Below are positions 10,301 to 25,300 of a stretch of DNA of 64,000 nt, one piece after another. How positions within the stretch are numbered: the first letter of the stretch is position 1; each line of letters opens with the position of its first letter. A model generated the notes under the pieces. That model searched no databases and was not told the origin of the DNA. It worked only from the letters and a program-made list of their open reading frames with translations. The DNA comes from Cliona cf. orientalis (taxonomy: Eukaryota > Porifera > Demospongiae > Clionaida > Clionaidae): contig OZ005694.1 in the NCBI GenBank assembly GCA_963930775.1, positions 5,139,054 through 5,203,053 of the forward strand, written 5' to 3'. The position numbers were made by a program, and so were the translations under genes.

Positions 10301-13300
10301 TGTTGCACGGATTCGCTCGCTCCAATTTTTGGGCAAACAGAATAAAAAAATTAATTAAGTTGGGTGGAGCTTATGTATAGTAGAGTGATTTTTGTAGATT
10401 CCCTGGTCCTAAATAGTCACATTAGTCTGTCTTAATTAGATTGTGGTCTATAACCACACCCCAATTGATTGCTTTTTTTTCTTTTTTTTTTCGATCGCTC
10501 GGTCCAATTTTTACCTCACAATATCCGAGCAACAACAAATTAAATTGGTCTGGCCTAAGCGGTATAAAGGTGAGGTTTAGTGTCAATTACCACCAGCTCA
10601 ATCACCGTGACAGAGATGGAAGTATATGTACCCCAAATAGACAACTCACAGTAAGATATGTTGTTGAAACCAATGTTTTTATTGCTTTTGATCTGGCATC
10701 TGCCTTTGCAAGATAGAGCTTATAGTTCAAGAGAAAAATCAGCTTTCGTGATTCACTCAGGACTTTACGAGTTCACTGTTATACCCTTTGCACTGGCGAA
10801 TGCTCCCTTAATATTACGATGACTCATGGAGTCATGTGCTGGTTCAACTTAGTATTGAGAAATGTATTCACGTTCTCAGGTACCGTGTGACTAAGGCATG
10901 GGAATACATAATAGTTAGACACTGTTTAGGAGGTTTCTACGTGATTTAGAAGACCGAAGGGCTCTATGTAGAATCCCGAGTGCAGCGAGGGTTCTACGGA
11001 GCCCTGAGGTCTTCTAAATCACGTGGAAACTGACTAAACAGTGTCTAACAAGTTTAGTTCATAATAGTAGAACACTGTAATAGCCCGAGGATACAAAGTT
11101 GTAGGGGTTCTATCAAAATCTTGTAGGGCCCGGGTTCTATCAGACTTGTAGGGGTACTATCACATATAGGTACCTGCTAATGACCAATCAGATTGCAGTA
11201 TTTGTTACAAGTATGATCTAAAATTTTGCATATATATTATTATATCGGCGGTTTCTGCTCATGAATATCATTAATTTTGTATATCATTAATGTGCATGCA
11301 CATCAAGAAACTACTCATCGATTTTCGGAACAGAAGATGACCGTTTATGGCCATAAGAAGAGAACATTCAATACCTATGCTTAATAGATTGTCTATAATA
11401 GTTTATGCATTCTATAGCATGGGGTACACATGAAGTTAGCAAATACTGCTAATATGAAAAAGTGGACCCAAAAATAAGACAGTACTAGTGAAACACAAGA
11501 TAATGAGGCAATGAACATAATAACTAGTGTCATGCAGGGCCTGTTTGGGGCGAGCCTGAGCTGAGCCTCTGAAAGTCTCTGTCAGTAGCTGAGACTCGAA
11601 AACTTTAAGAAAGCCATAGCGGCACAATAGATCATGCAGACCACCGACACATATCCAAGCATACACTGACAGACAGTCTCATAGTGCTATGTAGGCCTAT
11701 ACATCTGCACGATAGCTCAGTAGTTCCCTCGACAAAGTGTCGGGCTGCCAACAGTCAAGAGAAAAGATAATTTTAATTTAGCCTGCCTCTATTGTCAGAG
11801 TCAGTTAGCAGCACGTCTATCTTTATCGCGTCTTAGCTGGTCCTTGCGCTGTTGAGCTGCATGACGACGAGCTCTGTCTCGCTCTCTCCTCCTTTGGAGT
11901 CCGGCGCGGTACAGCTTGATACCAACGCACGGTAGCTCCTATACGTACATACATGCAGGCACGATTGTAAATTTGCAATTCACTAAATTAGAACGACGTA
12001 TATATGGCGCGTAGCCCAGGCATGAGAATGCGCAATAGAATATTTCGCGCTTATGTCCATAGAGCCATGCTGGGCATATATATTTCGCGTGACCGACGTA
12101 CCATAATAATAATAATAATATATATACAATTTGCGCACAGCTGTACCGTTTATGTGGGGCTCGCTCAGGCTCGCCCCAATTATACTTAAACACATTAAAA
12201 GATGGTGCATTGATAATTTAAAGGGTAAACAACATGTATGAGGCACAAATGAAAACAGGAAATAATTTGTATGTGCGCATGATAAAGAGAATGGAGAAAA
12301 TGCATGTGTTACTGAATAGATTACTCCCGAAGTTTAGCAATTCCATCGGGAAATAGCAAAGTTCATGCATGATCTTAAAAGCTGCCCATGCAAGTTTCTA
12401 ATCAGCCTCCTTTCAAGTGTTGGTAGCTCTCATACGCGAAGTATCAATAGATCTTGATAGCGTGCATTCCAGGTATGTACATGGCTATTCTGCATGCAAA
12501 TTTTTTGCTTGTTCTTAATTGCTTGAATATTTTTGACTACATGCATGTACGTGAGGAGCCTAGACTGGAGAACTGAATCTGAATACTTGTAGGTGAAGAA
12601 ATAATCGAACTAGCTGTGGATTTTGAGGCCTGTTGAGCTCATGCCTTGCTCAAGAGTAAACCTTTTACAATCCTCCTAGATAGTTTGAGGTACTTGAGCA
12701 TCTTCTTAACTACCTTACGAAGTTGGAAGAGAAACTAATGTCATCTTCTGTTCCAGATTTTCGTTTGTAAACATTGTGTACCATTTTTGTTTACCATGCC
12801 CAAGGAATGACTGGTATGGTAATTACCCAATCTGGTCCTAAATTAGATTAAGGTATCAACATTCATTAGATCAAACCTGACATACATATCTAGTTTTTAT
12901 TAAACAAAATTACATGTCCCATGCCTTAATGCACCTGAGTTCCAGAATCTAAGCCAGATGTTTGAGAAACCTATAGGTCTGCTTAAGTTAATTTCTACGT
13001 ATACAGCATCTATCCTCAGACAAGGTACAAGACTAAATTTCATGAAGGCGTCTACAGTGGTTATTGGAGATGCAAAAATTACAGGAGCATGGAATGCATC
13101 CAGATATTGTTAGCGATGTTGTGAGTGCATTGCTTGTCAGGGCCGTATAGGAAGGGTTTTAGAACTGGGAGGCTCTAGCTATGTAGAGGTTTGTGACCAT
13201 TTAGCGCGCGCAAAGTGTGCACGAAAAATTTGAAGCCACGTCCACAAACGATTAAACCACACCCAAAATTGCACCGTTCGCGGTAGCCTCGTCCCCAGGC

Positions 13301-16300
13301 CACTCCCACGTTTTCTGATGGCCTGGGGACGAGGTTAATTTCATGGATAGTTGTCCAAATATAATAATTATTATTTGTATGTTGAAATGCATCGTTGAGA
13401 TGAATCAAAGTTATTGGTGCTGTACATGGTTCTTGTTATGATCCAGTGGTACAGTTAATCTCAATCAGATTGTTTGAATTCACAGCCGAAAAAGTGCTTC
13501 CTATAATCACTGCCATCAATAAAGTCATTGGCAATATCTATGAGGTCAAGATCACATCAGTGTGACTCTTGTGAACATGCAGTAGCATCAAATGATTTAG
13601 ACGCTGCTGGGACATAGTAGAGCGGAGGTACGTCTTGATACGTCGTACAGAACTAAAAGACCGCTCACTCTCTGCACTTGTTGCTGGCATTACAAGCAGT
13701 AGCCTCACAAGCTTGCTCACTTGACACATCAAACCTATTTGACTAGGTGTGCAACCACGAAACAAGCTAAGAATATCAGACAAGACAACTTAAGTCTCTA
13801 GCTGTCTGAAAATTCTGAGAAAAGATCTCCAGCTGTGCTGAAAGCAAGAAGGAGTCAAAATCAGAGCCATAGAATGAGAGAACATATCTCAATTCTTCAT
13901 CATACGGCTGTGATGCTGCTGCTTTGAGGAGGAGGGCCTGCACTTTCCCATACGTCTTGTAGCCAGGCTGGTCAAAGCGATCTGAAATACACTAAGAAAT
14001 TAGATCAAGAGCTTCAAAATATATGACACGGTAGTGTTCCTCAACTGTTTCAGGAAACGTAGGTGTTGCACCATCATCAAGATGATGGGGAACTTTACGA
14101 CGGCGAGGTAGAGTGGGCTTCTCAACATCTAACTCTTCCTATGAAGTACAAATCCTTTGCCAAAAATGATCAAAGCTGGAATCATTGCGTAGTGACTTCA
14201 AGGTGGAGAGAGTTAAGTACATTACCTCTTGGCCTTCAGCTGCTGACATATCTGCCTTCTGCATTGTCCTGCTAAGATTGTCAGTATGTCGCAAGATTAA
14301 AAGACCAAGAGACACGCCAAAATAGAAATCAAATTTCTTAATTTGAGCAGCAACCCCTTGGATCCTAGCCTTCATTTCTGTTTCCCTGATAACCTCCAGC
14401 AACTCATCCCAAAGCTCCAAAAGAACATTAAAATTATCGAGGATGGTCTTCAGTGCTTCAGCCTTTACAGTCCATCTAATTGGACACAAAACACGAATTC
14501 CTGGGGAGTCACTAGCCATTTCCTCCTTAAGACGCTTAAAGATGGCATCACGATGCAGGGATTTCTTCATTAACTTGGTTATTTCATGAGTGCATGGTGT
14601 CTAGTGGATCCCGCATTAATTTACATCGCTTAATGGTACCCATCTGAGACAAACTACAACCTGTTCCACATTTGCAACATCCGTTGTTTCATCTAGCATC
14701 ACAGTGTAAAATGATGTGCTCTGAAGATTAATGGAAATCTTTCTAAGGATATGTAAAGCCATAACCTTCACCATCTCATTTTGCATTTCAGGCGAAGTAT
14801 ACTTGCTTGTCTTCTGCTTCATCCAATCAACAAGGTTACTATCATCTTCAGAGCGGAGATTCAATAATTGCATGAAATTAGAATCTGATTCATTGCTATC
14901 TCCACGAAATGCAAGACCTTGTCTGGAAAGGTAACGAGCATTAGACAGCAACTTCAGAAAGCATTTCCTGCGCTCTAAACGCTGCTTTGCAAGCTGAGAT
15001 GACAGCATCTCGCCTACATTATCTGTTGTTGCTGGAAGAGTGATGGTTTTTAGCACCGCCTCTTTGTGACACTGGCTAGCCTCATGCTTGTTGATCCATC
15101 CAGTTCAAGAATCCTGTCGAGATGAACGTCTGTTCCAGACAAGAAACAGATTGCAGGTGGTTGTTTTGGAACACTACAATGCAAGTAAAATAAAACGCGA
15201 GATCCTTGTCTTCATCATAGTGAAGCCACAACCATCTATCGAACCATTGCAGTTGGAAAGAACGCTTCGCTACCTCGATCGACGAACTTGCTGAACCAGC
15301 ACCAGCTGTTTTGCGTGCACGTGTTGCGGTGTGCATACCGATCATGCGCGCGGGCGTATGTGTATGGCCTGTGGCTTGAGTGGTCAAAGGTCAAATGGAA
15401 GGCTCAAAAAGTGGGGCGGCTCGAGCGGCCACAGTCGCCCCGCCTCCGACAGCCCTGCTTGTACTGCTTGACAGCCAGGGAAGAAACTGAAGTCCCCACT
15501 AGTCTTATTCCAATACCATGAGTAGGGGTTGACATACAAAATTGTAGGGGATGGACCTAATTTTATGTGATGATTATATATTTGATTAATGTTTTATGAA
15601 ATTAATGCATCTATAAATGTATGTTTGTCAGACTCACCTTTTGCTCATTATCTTCTTTGAGCTGTCTAAACTGTTTCTGGTAGGTTTCAAGTTGCTGCTC
15701 ATACTCGGCAATCTTAGCCCTCTTATCCTTTACTTCAGCTGTCAAACCATCCACTTGAACTCGGAATTGTTCTACTTGTTTACTATACACCAGCTTTACT
15801 TCTTGTGTTTTGGTTTGACAGTCACCTTTACAGGCTGCAATCTCCTCATTGGCTCTGGCAATTTGTTGTCGTAGTTCAGTGCTCTCAGACTGCAGCTGCT
15901 GAAGCTGTTCTCGCAGATGACTAATATTATGTTCATGATTTGCTCTTAATTTCTTCAGCTGGTTTTCTAAAGCAGATTTGTGAGCTAGTGCCTTCTCAAG
16001 ATCAGCCTCCTTTTTTCGATATTTATCATCCAATTTAGCATGAGTTTCATCTAAACTTTGCTTCTCAGTGAGAACTACTTGTAAATCACCTATTAAGTTT
16101 TGAATCTCTCCCTCTAACCTTGTGCGCTCTTCTTCAAAATCAATAGACAACTTCTGTCTATCATTTCGTTCGCACTCAAAGTCCTCTTTGTACGTTTTGG
16201 CCTGCATTTATAAAGGTGTGGCAAAGCTAGATTAAAAAATGTATAGGAATTTTAGATATTGCAAGTGTACTTCTTACTGAAGTAGCACTAACAAGGTTTC

Positions 16301-19300
16301 ATTCAGTTGGGACGGGGAATCTTCCTCCTAATTTGAAATTCTCTAGCTTTCTCCCTAAGTTTTAAATCAAGCATCATCATGGCACTGCAATTCTGACCAA
16401 TCGTGGGCCTGCTGAACTTGTAGCAAAGCGCATCTAAGTTTGTGCCCTCCAGGTTAGGACACAGACTATATAAGAAAATTTTTGCTCGGAAAATATTTTT
16501 CTTTGTATTGTAATACAAGTCACCTAATCAAATCATCATTTCTCATTATCAGAACATAACTGAAATAATCAAAACGAAATTCTCCTAATATCGTAAGGAA
16601 CTTGGTAATCTATGTATATATACCCACTCATTCCAGATGAAAATCCTGCCTTTGAATGTGTACAGAGGTAAAACATTATCACCACATCTTTTGTATTATG
16701 ATTATGTGCATGTATGCATGTCTGGAAATGTTCTGCCAGGATATTTATTAACCCTTGACACATGTGCCATGGAGTCACAGTGCACAATATAGCGGCTAAC
16801 TTTGGCGAGTATTAAATTTGGCAAAATGGCTCTCCATTGGTATCGATAAAGTTTAAGTTAGATTGGTGAGTTTTAATTTGACAATCTATACCAAATTTGT
16901 CAAATCGCCTAATTAAACCCTGGCCAAAGCTTCCAGCTATACAATATACTTATCCTAAGTGTATTTATAATAATATTACAACATATCTATATAATGTGTA
17001 ACTCCACTTTCAGATCGACAAAGGTAGCAGGGCGCTACTCTAACACTCCATGCAGTAGCATGAAAGGGTGCTCTTTTTAATGAAAGAGACCTTCAAAAAG
17101 AGGTGATAATGGATTATTCAATACATGCCATTAGTTGAAGAAGTACTCAAGAAGTTCCTGTAAATGTACAGTAAGTTGATCAGTACACTGTAGTGAGTAA
17201 ATAATATTTGAATATGTACATGTATACGTAGCTGCGGGCTGAGCTGTATGCTATCACCAATAATACTATTGCAAATGAATATAGGTACCAGCTTTTACAT
17301 GCAAATATTATCATCAGCACTTACCGACATCTACCGCATACAATATAGTACTGTTCTTCCTGATCCAATTTCATCATAATAATACCATACAGTTTCTTTT
17401 TCCACTACCTATCTCCATCTCTAATTTTCTATTTTAGATATTAGGGTTTGCCATTGCTCATCTGTATCTATTGATACCACACACTAATACAGTGGTAGCA
17501 CAGCATGAATAATGTCAGTTTCCAAGAGTTCTCGAACCTGTGCACTTCATGTTCACAAGCCAGTGCACAAATTTGCGACCATCCCAAGTATGCAAGCTTG
17601 CAAACCACTTGCAAACTATCAAGCCAGACCACAGCATGGAATCCAAACGTGTTTTCCATTTGCCCACAAGCTTGCACACGTTCATTTTAATAAGCGCATG
17701 CGCTTAAGCGCTTATGATATGTAGTACGTGCAGGTAAGAAACCTAGGCCAGACGCGCGTGAGAATGCAACTAGCTACTAGTAGCTGTCAGAGTCTGAGAC
17801 AGGTGTGCTACCTTTGATTTCGTAGCCATACTTATCAGGCCAGGTGGAAAGGACCTTATAGGTGAGTATCTTAAATGTGTGTGTAAGGGATCCAAGTAGG
17901 CCGAAATCACGGCAACCTTTCATACCTGATTTAATATTCTATTTCAAGTCAGTATTCTCAAGCCTCACATTAATTTTAAATAGCCTACCGTACGTGGCCC
18001 ACCATCGTAGACAGTATAAACGAAGCCTATTTAAACAATCAGTAAGAGAACTAGCCGCGCCAGCCTAAATCCTCATACTCGGCTATAAGTGTGTGTTGCT
18101 ATTGAGTAAGTTTAGTAGCATGAGTTTTAGCTTTGCGCGGACTTGACTCTGTTTTCAGCTACATGTAAGTTGAGCCCATCATGTTTTTTGCTGTATTCAT
18201 GCAGTCAAGGTTGACAGTCCGTGTTCAGCTGAGTTGAGCCCACCATATTTTTTTGCTTTGAACGGACTCGAGTCTGTGTTCATGTAAATAGAGCCCACCA
18301 TGTGTTTTGCTGTGCACAGACTTCGTCGGTCTAGGCTGACAGTCCGTGTTCAGCTAAATAGAGCCCACCATTTGTTTTTGCTGCGTGTGAACTTCGTCAG
18401 TCTAAGCTGACAGTCCGTGTTCAGCTTAATAGAGCTCACCATGTGTTTTTGCTGCGCGCGGACTTCGTTGGTCGAGGCTGACAGTACCGTGTTCAGCTAA
18501 ATTGAGCCCAGCATTTGTGTTGTGTGTTTTGCTGTGCTGCATTCGTCAGCGATACGGGCACTATATATCCGTTTATCCAGACCCCTTCTCTCTCCGTGTG
18601 TGAAGGGAGCTGGGTACCATACTATGGGGAGACTTACCGTGTGTATGCAGCTGCAGCTAGTCGAAAATATGAGTGTTCGATGACAGTGGAAAGCAGATAG
18701 ATGACATGGAGGAAAGTGTATCTAAGGTGGAAGAAGATGCTAAGAGAAAGATGTTCAGACAGCACCATTTTATAGGGTAGCTAGGAGTGTTAGTATCACA
18801 CTGCCAGTGCTACTCAAAGTATTCATTTCAATTACAGGAACTTTATAATCGTCGATCAGTGATATTGAATGAAAAAGAAAAGTGTTGGAACAACTCTGAA
18901 GAGCCCACGGCAGGCCGTAATGATGACAGCTTGCATGGTGAGCTACTATTAGAATTGCATGTTTACAGTGTGTACTATTTTCAATCTCATGCTTGCTACT
19001 CAGAAAATGTTATTATGCCATATACATTTGTAGTAGCAGTAATGACAATAGTATTATTATTATTGTGTCCTGTGCATTTAGCGTAAGTCATCAACTCTCG
19101 ACCGCCTAAGACATTCGGGACTGTAACTCGGGTTCTGTATACGCTATGAACCTCGAACAAACTCCAATCGGTAGATAATTCATTTGTCTATTAAACGACC
19201 ACTTACCATGTATTACTCTCGTTTCTGCAGGTCACTATGAGCAAGTATGCTAGACCCAAGATTTTATGAATTGGCGACCGTTTCCACCTGTTGTCAACCG

Positions 19301-22300
19301 CCCAGTAATTTGTAACAGCGCTAATGTCGACTGATCGCCGATTTTTATAATAAATATGCATGCAAGTAGTAGATACTTAAAATAATACTTTCATCATGAT
19401 TATTACTTACAATTATCATAAATATCAAGTTTTTATATCGAGTGAAACTTTTATATATGCAGGATGCACAAAATCAATACCATCGCCATACGTTCATAGT
19501 GCATGGCAAAATGCGATCACACCCGAGACCACCATATATCGGTCGACAATAAAAGGTGGTCGACTATTGATGACTTACGCTATGCACATCTGAATGAATT
19601 TGTATGTCCGCTAGATAAACATGCATGCAGTAGTTCAAGAAGGTCCCAAGGAAAGGGGCGACTATGCCAAAGACGGTATGGAGAAATGGAGCACCATCCA
19701 CAAGGAATCCATATAAGGATGCTCCTGAGTGGACTACTGATGCAGGTATGTACACCAAATAATATAGTCATTAACCCTCAGTGCATGCGTAAGGGTTACG
19801 GTGGTTGTTTTATGCGAGTGTTGTGTGTGTGTCTGTTACCACGCTAACTGCTACATATCTGGTCTATACATCGGAAACAAGGCTGCTGGCTTAGCTTACA
19901 GATTTGCAACATAGTAGCTATAGCAGGAGTACATGGCTATAGCTATTGCAACGCGCCCGGGAATTTTGCACTATTCAGTGCGTATAATATAATAATAATG
20001 GGCCTGAAATTTTATGGACTTATGTAGTTTCCATTGGCAGAACACTGAGTGTCGACCATTATCAATGCTAATGATATAGAATACAAAGGTCAAGATCTAT
20101 GTTGAACTGGCGTAGATTAGATTCTCTATGGACCATGGACACCTTAGGTACATTGTACAATAATATTATTGTTATTGTGATATTGACCTTATATGGTTAT
20201 GAATTAATTATTAATAGAATCTGATGGTTGTATATTCAAAAGTGCTTATGGAGTGGGCAAAAAGTGTGCAAAGGTGTACTAGCCTCAGAAGTGCACAAAA
20301 TAATGTACAAGATGTGGCCAAAATGTGTACAAAATTAATGTGCACAAGCTGTACACTCCAGGTATGACAACCTTGGATACTATCTTGGGAAATTGAGTTC
20401 ATTTCCCAAGCAGTTTCCAAGTGGCACACAGGCAGTATTCAAACTTGTGCACCACTTGGATATGTATGTGCACAAGAGAGTTTCCAAGCTGCGCACGGCC
20501 TACTCAGGTACGTTAAGGCCTGGGTATGTAGAGGTCAGAGTGTAATCACGTGTGCGCCATATATCCCTACACGTTTGTCATATGATCGCGATCATCGCCA
20601 TATAGTTGCTGTACAAAGTTAGGAGGCAGTTGAGGCGGCGATGAAATCATCTAGCTGAGGGCATCTATCCATCACACGAGGGAAGTATTCTATATTTCGA
20701 GTTATAATTTCATTTGGCACGACAAAAGATGGTTCGAGGTGGAAGATATTCAGGTAAGTATGGTCGCATGATTACCAGGTTTCTTACACTTTGTGCTACT
20801 GTAGCTTTTTCTGCCAACCAATCTGCCTGACAAATGTGTTTCAAGTAGTTTGGCATAAGGGCTATCTACTGAGCCTATAGAGACTGGTTGATCTAGACCA
20901 CCGCCTCTTGCGATTTAGATATCCCAATGGCCATCGTTTATGACATCATAGGATCGAGACTAATTAAGAGGCGTGGCCGAAGGTAGTTCTGCGGTTTAAG
21001 GAAGAGTTGCTCTATCTCATGGTGAAAATAAGGTGTCCATATCATGTTCCATTACAGAGATTCAGGCTGTCAAAACTATCCCAAAAAACACTCTGAAATG
21101 GGTGTCCCTGGCCTGAGTACTTTTGTGCTGTGTGGAAGTTAAGGAATTCATTGCTTTTGAAGTCCTCCATCTGATTGCTCCACATACCAAATAAACTCTG
21201 CTGAGCAGATTTGAGATAAAGTACTTTATTCTGTGCAATGCCATGCATAGAATCTTGTACATATACCCAGATTCCTCTCAGTATTTCAATGTTAGCTACA
21301 CGTAGAAAAAGGAGAGAATCTGGTAAAAAATTTACATAGAGGTAGAAGGACCAAAAACTACTGAGTCATCACCAGAGCATGCCAGATGGCTAAGCCATTT
21401 ACAGGCCTAGCTAAGCTATTTCTTGCGCTAATTAGATCACGTGTTTTATTAGCATAAACACGGTATAGAGTTAACTCCAGTTTAACTGAAAAATGGCCAA
21501 CTTTGCAACATTATATTATGATATCTTAAGCTAAAATTTGTGAAAGAAAGCTTTTTAGTTGAAAACCATTAGAGTTTGGTGCAAAATATAGTACGCTCAT
21601 TTTGTTACACAAATATCTAATGCAGGCAATAGGGTGGGAACAAATAGACAAACAAACTGACTATCATAACTCTTGTGCGCATATGTATGCTGAGTACTAA
21701 CTAGTCACATATACGATTATAATCAATAGGTGTGTGATAATCGAGAATAGAAAGTATACGGATGTACATGTATAGTGGATGCAATTATCAGTACAAATTG
21801 TTTGTCTTCATCTTTTAATTTTTGCTCAATATTGTATTTATAACTATAGAGCTCTGTAGAGCACATGCATACCCCGTGCGCTCTATAGCCTCAGTAGCGC
21901 AGTATTGCAACACTGTGGTAGCCTCGTCCCCAGTGGCCTGGGGACGAGGCTAACACTGTGGTATATAATATATAGCTGCTTTATGACTTGATGACCCTTT
22001 GCAACACTGAGCTTGAGCATGCACAGACTGCATCAGCATACTAATATTATGCTAACAGAGTGGGTGTGGTTGATGAACCACAGGCATGCTGAACGAAAAA
22101 TGCACAATTTGTAGTACTAGTGAGCTGTTTGAGCAATTTTTAAGCGCATACAAACCAGTTTTTCACCGATATCTACCGAGTTGTTGTGCTTACAGCACAC
22201 ACAGATGCCTAGAACGCGAGATCTGGCAATTTTCGTGCTGACGACGACGACAGATAGACAAACCGATTGCTTTACCCCTTGCGCATGCACGCAGGGTAAT

Positions 22301-25300
22301 TATCAAGACGGTTGAGTATATTATTACTATTACTACCTACTTACTGTGATAATGCCTACCTGGATTATTTGGTGCTCCAGCTCCTCTGTCCTTTCATCTA
22401 AAGCTTTTGTCTTAGCAGTCAAAGCAGCTCCACTCATTGCATCCATTTCACCCCGATCCTTATGTAGCTGTGATAATTGTTGTGTTACAGTACCATATTC
22501 AGCCTCTAGGCGGTTGTGTTCCCTTTCTAGCGTCTGTAGTTTTTGCAATAGATTCTGATTCTCCTGTTTGACTTGATCACATGTATGCCCTTGTACTGCA
22601 TATCTCACAGTTAGTTGAACTTCATTAATCTATATGATACAAAAATAGAAGAGTATAGTAGGAACATAATATACAAGTGTAATATATAATAATATTATAA
22701 TATTATAATGCTTAGATAGTTAATGTATTGTAGACAGGAAGTTATGGCAGATAACCACCCGAGATCCGAGGGTGGAGATAAAGCTTAGTCACCTCTTGTT
22801 CATCCTTCTCCTTTAGAGCAGCCTGTATTTCATATTTCTTGTTGGTATCCTTTAATTCCTGTTGAAGGATGTCAGCATCTTGTTTATTCTCTTGCTTCAA
22901 TTCATGCAGCTCTTCAACATCCTTAGCATGCTTCTCATCAGCTGCTTTCAATTCCTGACGAAGTTTATCTGCTTTCTGTTTACTCTCTTCTTCCATAGTT
23001 TCCTTTTCCTTGAGAGCAGCCTGTAGCTGACTGAGTTCAAATGCATGTTTTCTTTCCAGCTCTTCCTTCTCTCTCCGTATCTCTTCCAAGCGATGGTTCA
23101 ACTCCTCCTCATTCTCCTTCTGCTCCTTTAATTTGATCTCTAATTCTTCTTTCAATTGCACACTCTCTTGCTGGAGAAGTTTAATTTTCTCTTCGCTCTC
23201 TTGATAAAGCACTTCTTGTTCATGAAGGCTTTGCTTTAGTTTTTTAGCTTCTTCGTCGTTCTCTTTTTCACTCCGTTTTCTTTCTTGATGAAGGTCTGCT
23301 ATCGCCTTGGAGTGATCATCTTGTATGGCCTGCATTTCCAAAGCGTGCTTATCATTTAGCCTATCTATCTCATCACACTTCCGTTGAACAGCAGCAAGTA
23401 ACTGTGTGTTCATCTCTATCTCTTTAGTTTGAAGAATTTCTATTTCAGTCTCAAGTTTCTCAATTCTATTGATCTTTGTTTCTTCAAGCTCTTTAGCTAG
23501 AAGTTCATTTTGCTCTTCTAATTCAGCAATTTTTCTGTCCTGTATATGGATAAATAATATTCGTAAGGTGCTGATTAATAATAAATATGACATTATTAGG
23601 GCTCAGGGGACTCGAGTATCCCTCTCTGCTCTTAATTGGCCTAGTTGACATCCATATGGCAGCCTCATCCACCACCCCCTTGGCTACTCCAAACCATTAT
23701 CTACCACAAAAAACTGTCTTTTGCATCGGAGAAGTTTAATTTTCTCTTCACTCTCTTGACTACGCATTTCTTGTTCTTGAAGGCTTCGTTTCAGTTGCCT
23801 AGCTTCTTTGTCCTTTTCGTTTTCATTCTGCATTCTTTCTTCTGCTTATTGTCTTGGAATGATAAACTTTCGTGGCCTGTATTTAATCTCTTTAGCCAGA
23901 AAATTCTTTCGCTTTACCAATTTACACACACTCAGAACGACTACCTTAATCCTCACGCATGCGCTGAGGGTTAAAAAATCTACGTATTATCATTTAATTA
24001 TACATGTACATGTACTTATTATGAGGATATTTGGGGGAGGGGGCTATGCTTAAGCAGAGTGCTACATATGAACTTCCCATAATGTCACTAGAGAGCTCAT
24101 ACATAATCCCACTCGTAGCTCAGACATGAAATAATAATAATATTGAGCTCTGCACATGCAAATAATAAAAAAATATCAATAAAATCTTTACCTTTCATAA
24201 AGCATAGCGTGGGCTAGTGGGTAAGGCTAACTATATATAATGTAGAGCTACATGTGCATGTAAATGTATAGAGTTTCATTTAGGATTCTCATCAAGGGGG
24301 GGGGGGGCAAACGCGACAATTGTAGAGTTAAAAGGGGCGAGGACTATACTAATACTTCAACGATGGAAACAACGTACCAAAGTATGAGCCTCTCAATGAA
24401 CATACAAGCCTCCTTCCTTCCTCTGTCACATTCTCTCTGTCTCTCTCACAGTACGCGCCCCTGCATAGACACACACTGCCTGTCTCTCTCTCACATACAT
24501 CTTCACTCTCCCTCCACCCCCAGGGTTTCATCTAGCGACAAAAACTTGGGATGGAAGCGCGATAAATGAGTGGGCGTATTTAGCATACCAAGTTTCTTGG
24601 GGCGTACCGTATAGCCGGAAATATTGGTGGAAATTAAATTTGGCGGTTGAGCCCCAAATCGCTATCACAGAATATTGGCGGATTTAAACTTGGCGGTTTG
24701 GTATGGGATCGCCATACGTATATATACGAGTAGGAAATTTTGGCCGATTTTAATTTGGCGGTTGTAATATAGACCACCAAACCGCCAAATTTTCCGGCTA
24801 TACGGTATGTTTAGAAGATTTTTTTTAATTCCTCCAGATTGTCTCAGGTAATTTTGAAGCTTCCCCCTCCTCCCCACTGGATGAAACCCTGATCCCCTCC
24901 CTCTTTTTCTCTCACGAGTATGACCACATGTGCACGCAAACTCTGCATGTTTTTAACAAACCTTACCCATCCATATATTACATGGGGTGTGACCAATTTA
25001 GTATCGACTTTTAGTGTATCTAGGATTTAAGCGCATATTATATAGTGTTCTCCCCACGCTAACTGATGGGTGAGCATAGTTGGGTGGAGCCTGAGTCCAT
25101 AATAATGCTCATGGATTATCCTATTCCCACATCAAAGGAAACTCTGCACTAAAGGATTGTTGGGCCGACATACCATAGGTATGCTAGGCAGAATTCTAGC
25201 TGATACTCCTATAGTTTTTTTGCTGATTTGCTATAGGTGCACGTGCTTAAATATCCATGGCACGTCTATGGTATATAATATCTAAAAGAAAAAGAGACCA

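Larger units (their letters stand above)
16202..22359 (-). other. large gene B intron with repeats
   Basis: This 6.2-kb intron separates type II exon 3 from UBAN exon 3. It contains a dispersed repeat (16370-16520; relatives at 43310-43470 and 60950-61115) and a degenerate GGCGG-family MITE (about 16790-16945). A repeat with many gtgcacaa and tttccaag motifs lies at 17465-17690 and 20220-20510, and the minisatellite is at 18115-18540. The plus strand offers only weak exon-like pieces. Confidence 0.5.

Noticed and set aside
10441-10716. A 91-codon plus-strand gene
   Set aside because: Its C-terminal half is a reverse-transcriptase remnant with stops and frameshift following; it is a dead retroelement piece.
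18115-18540. CRISPR array
   Set aside because: The units are diverged tandem repeats without constant repeats and unique spacers, and the DNA is eukaryotic.
18787-19847. Plus-strand frames possibly forming a gene in the UBAN3 intron
   Set aside because: No recognised domain, no convincing splice chain, and the frames cross repeat sequence.
22742-22792. C-terminal coding tail HPRISGGYLP and stop after type I exon 3 (and HPRVSGGFLP at 43885-43935)
   Set aside because: A GAG|GTGACT/GTGAAT donor just before it joins the next type II exon in frame. The tail is more simply intron.
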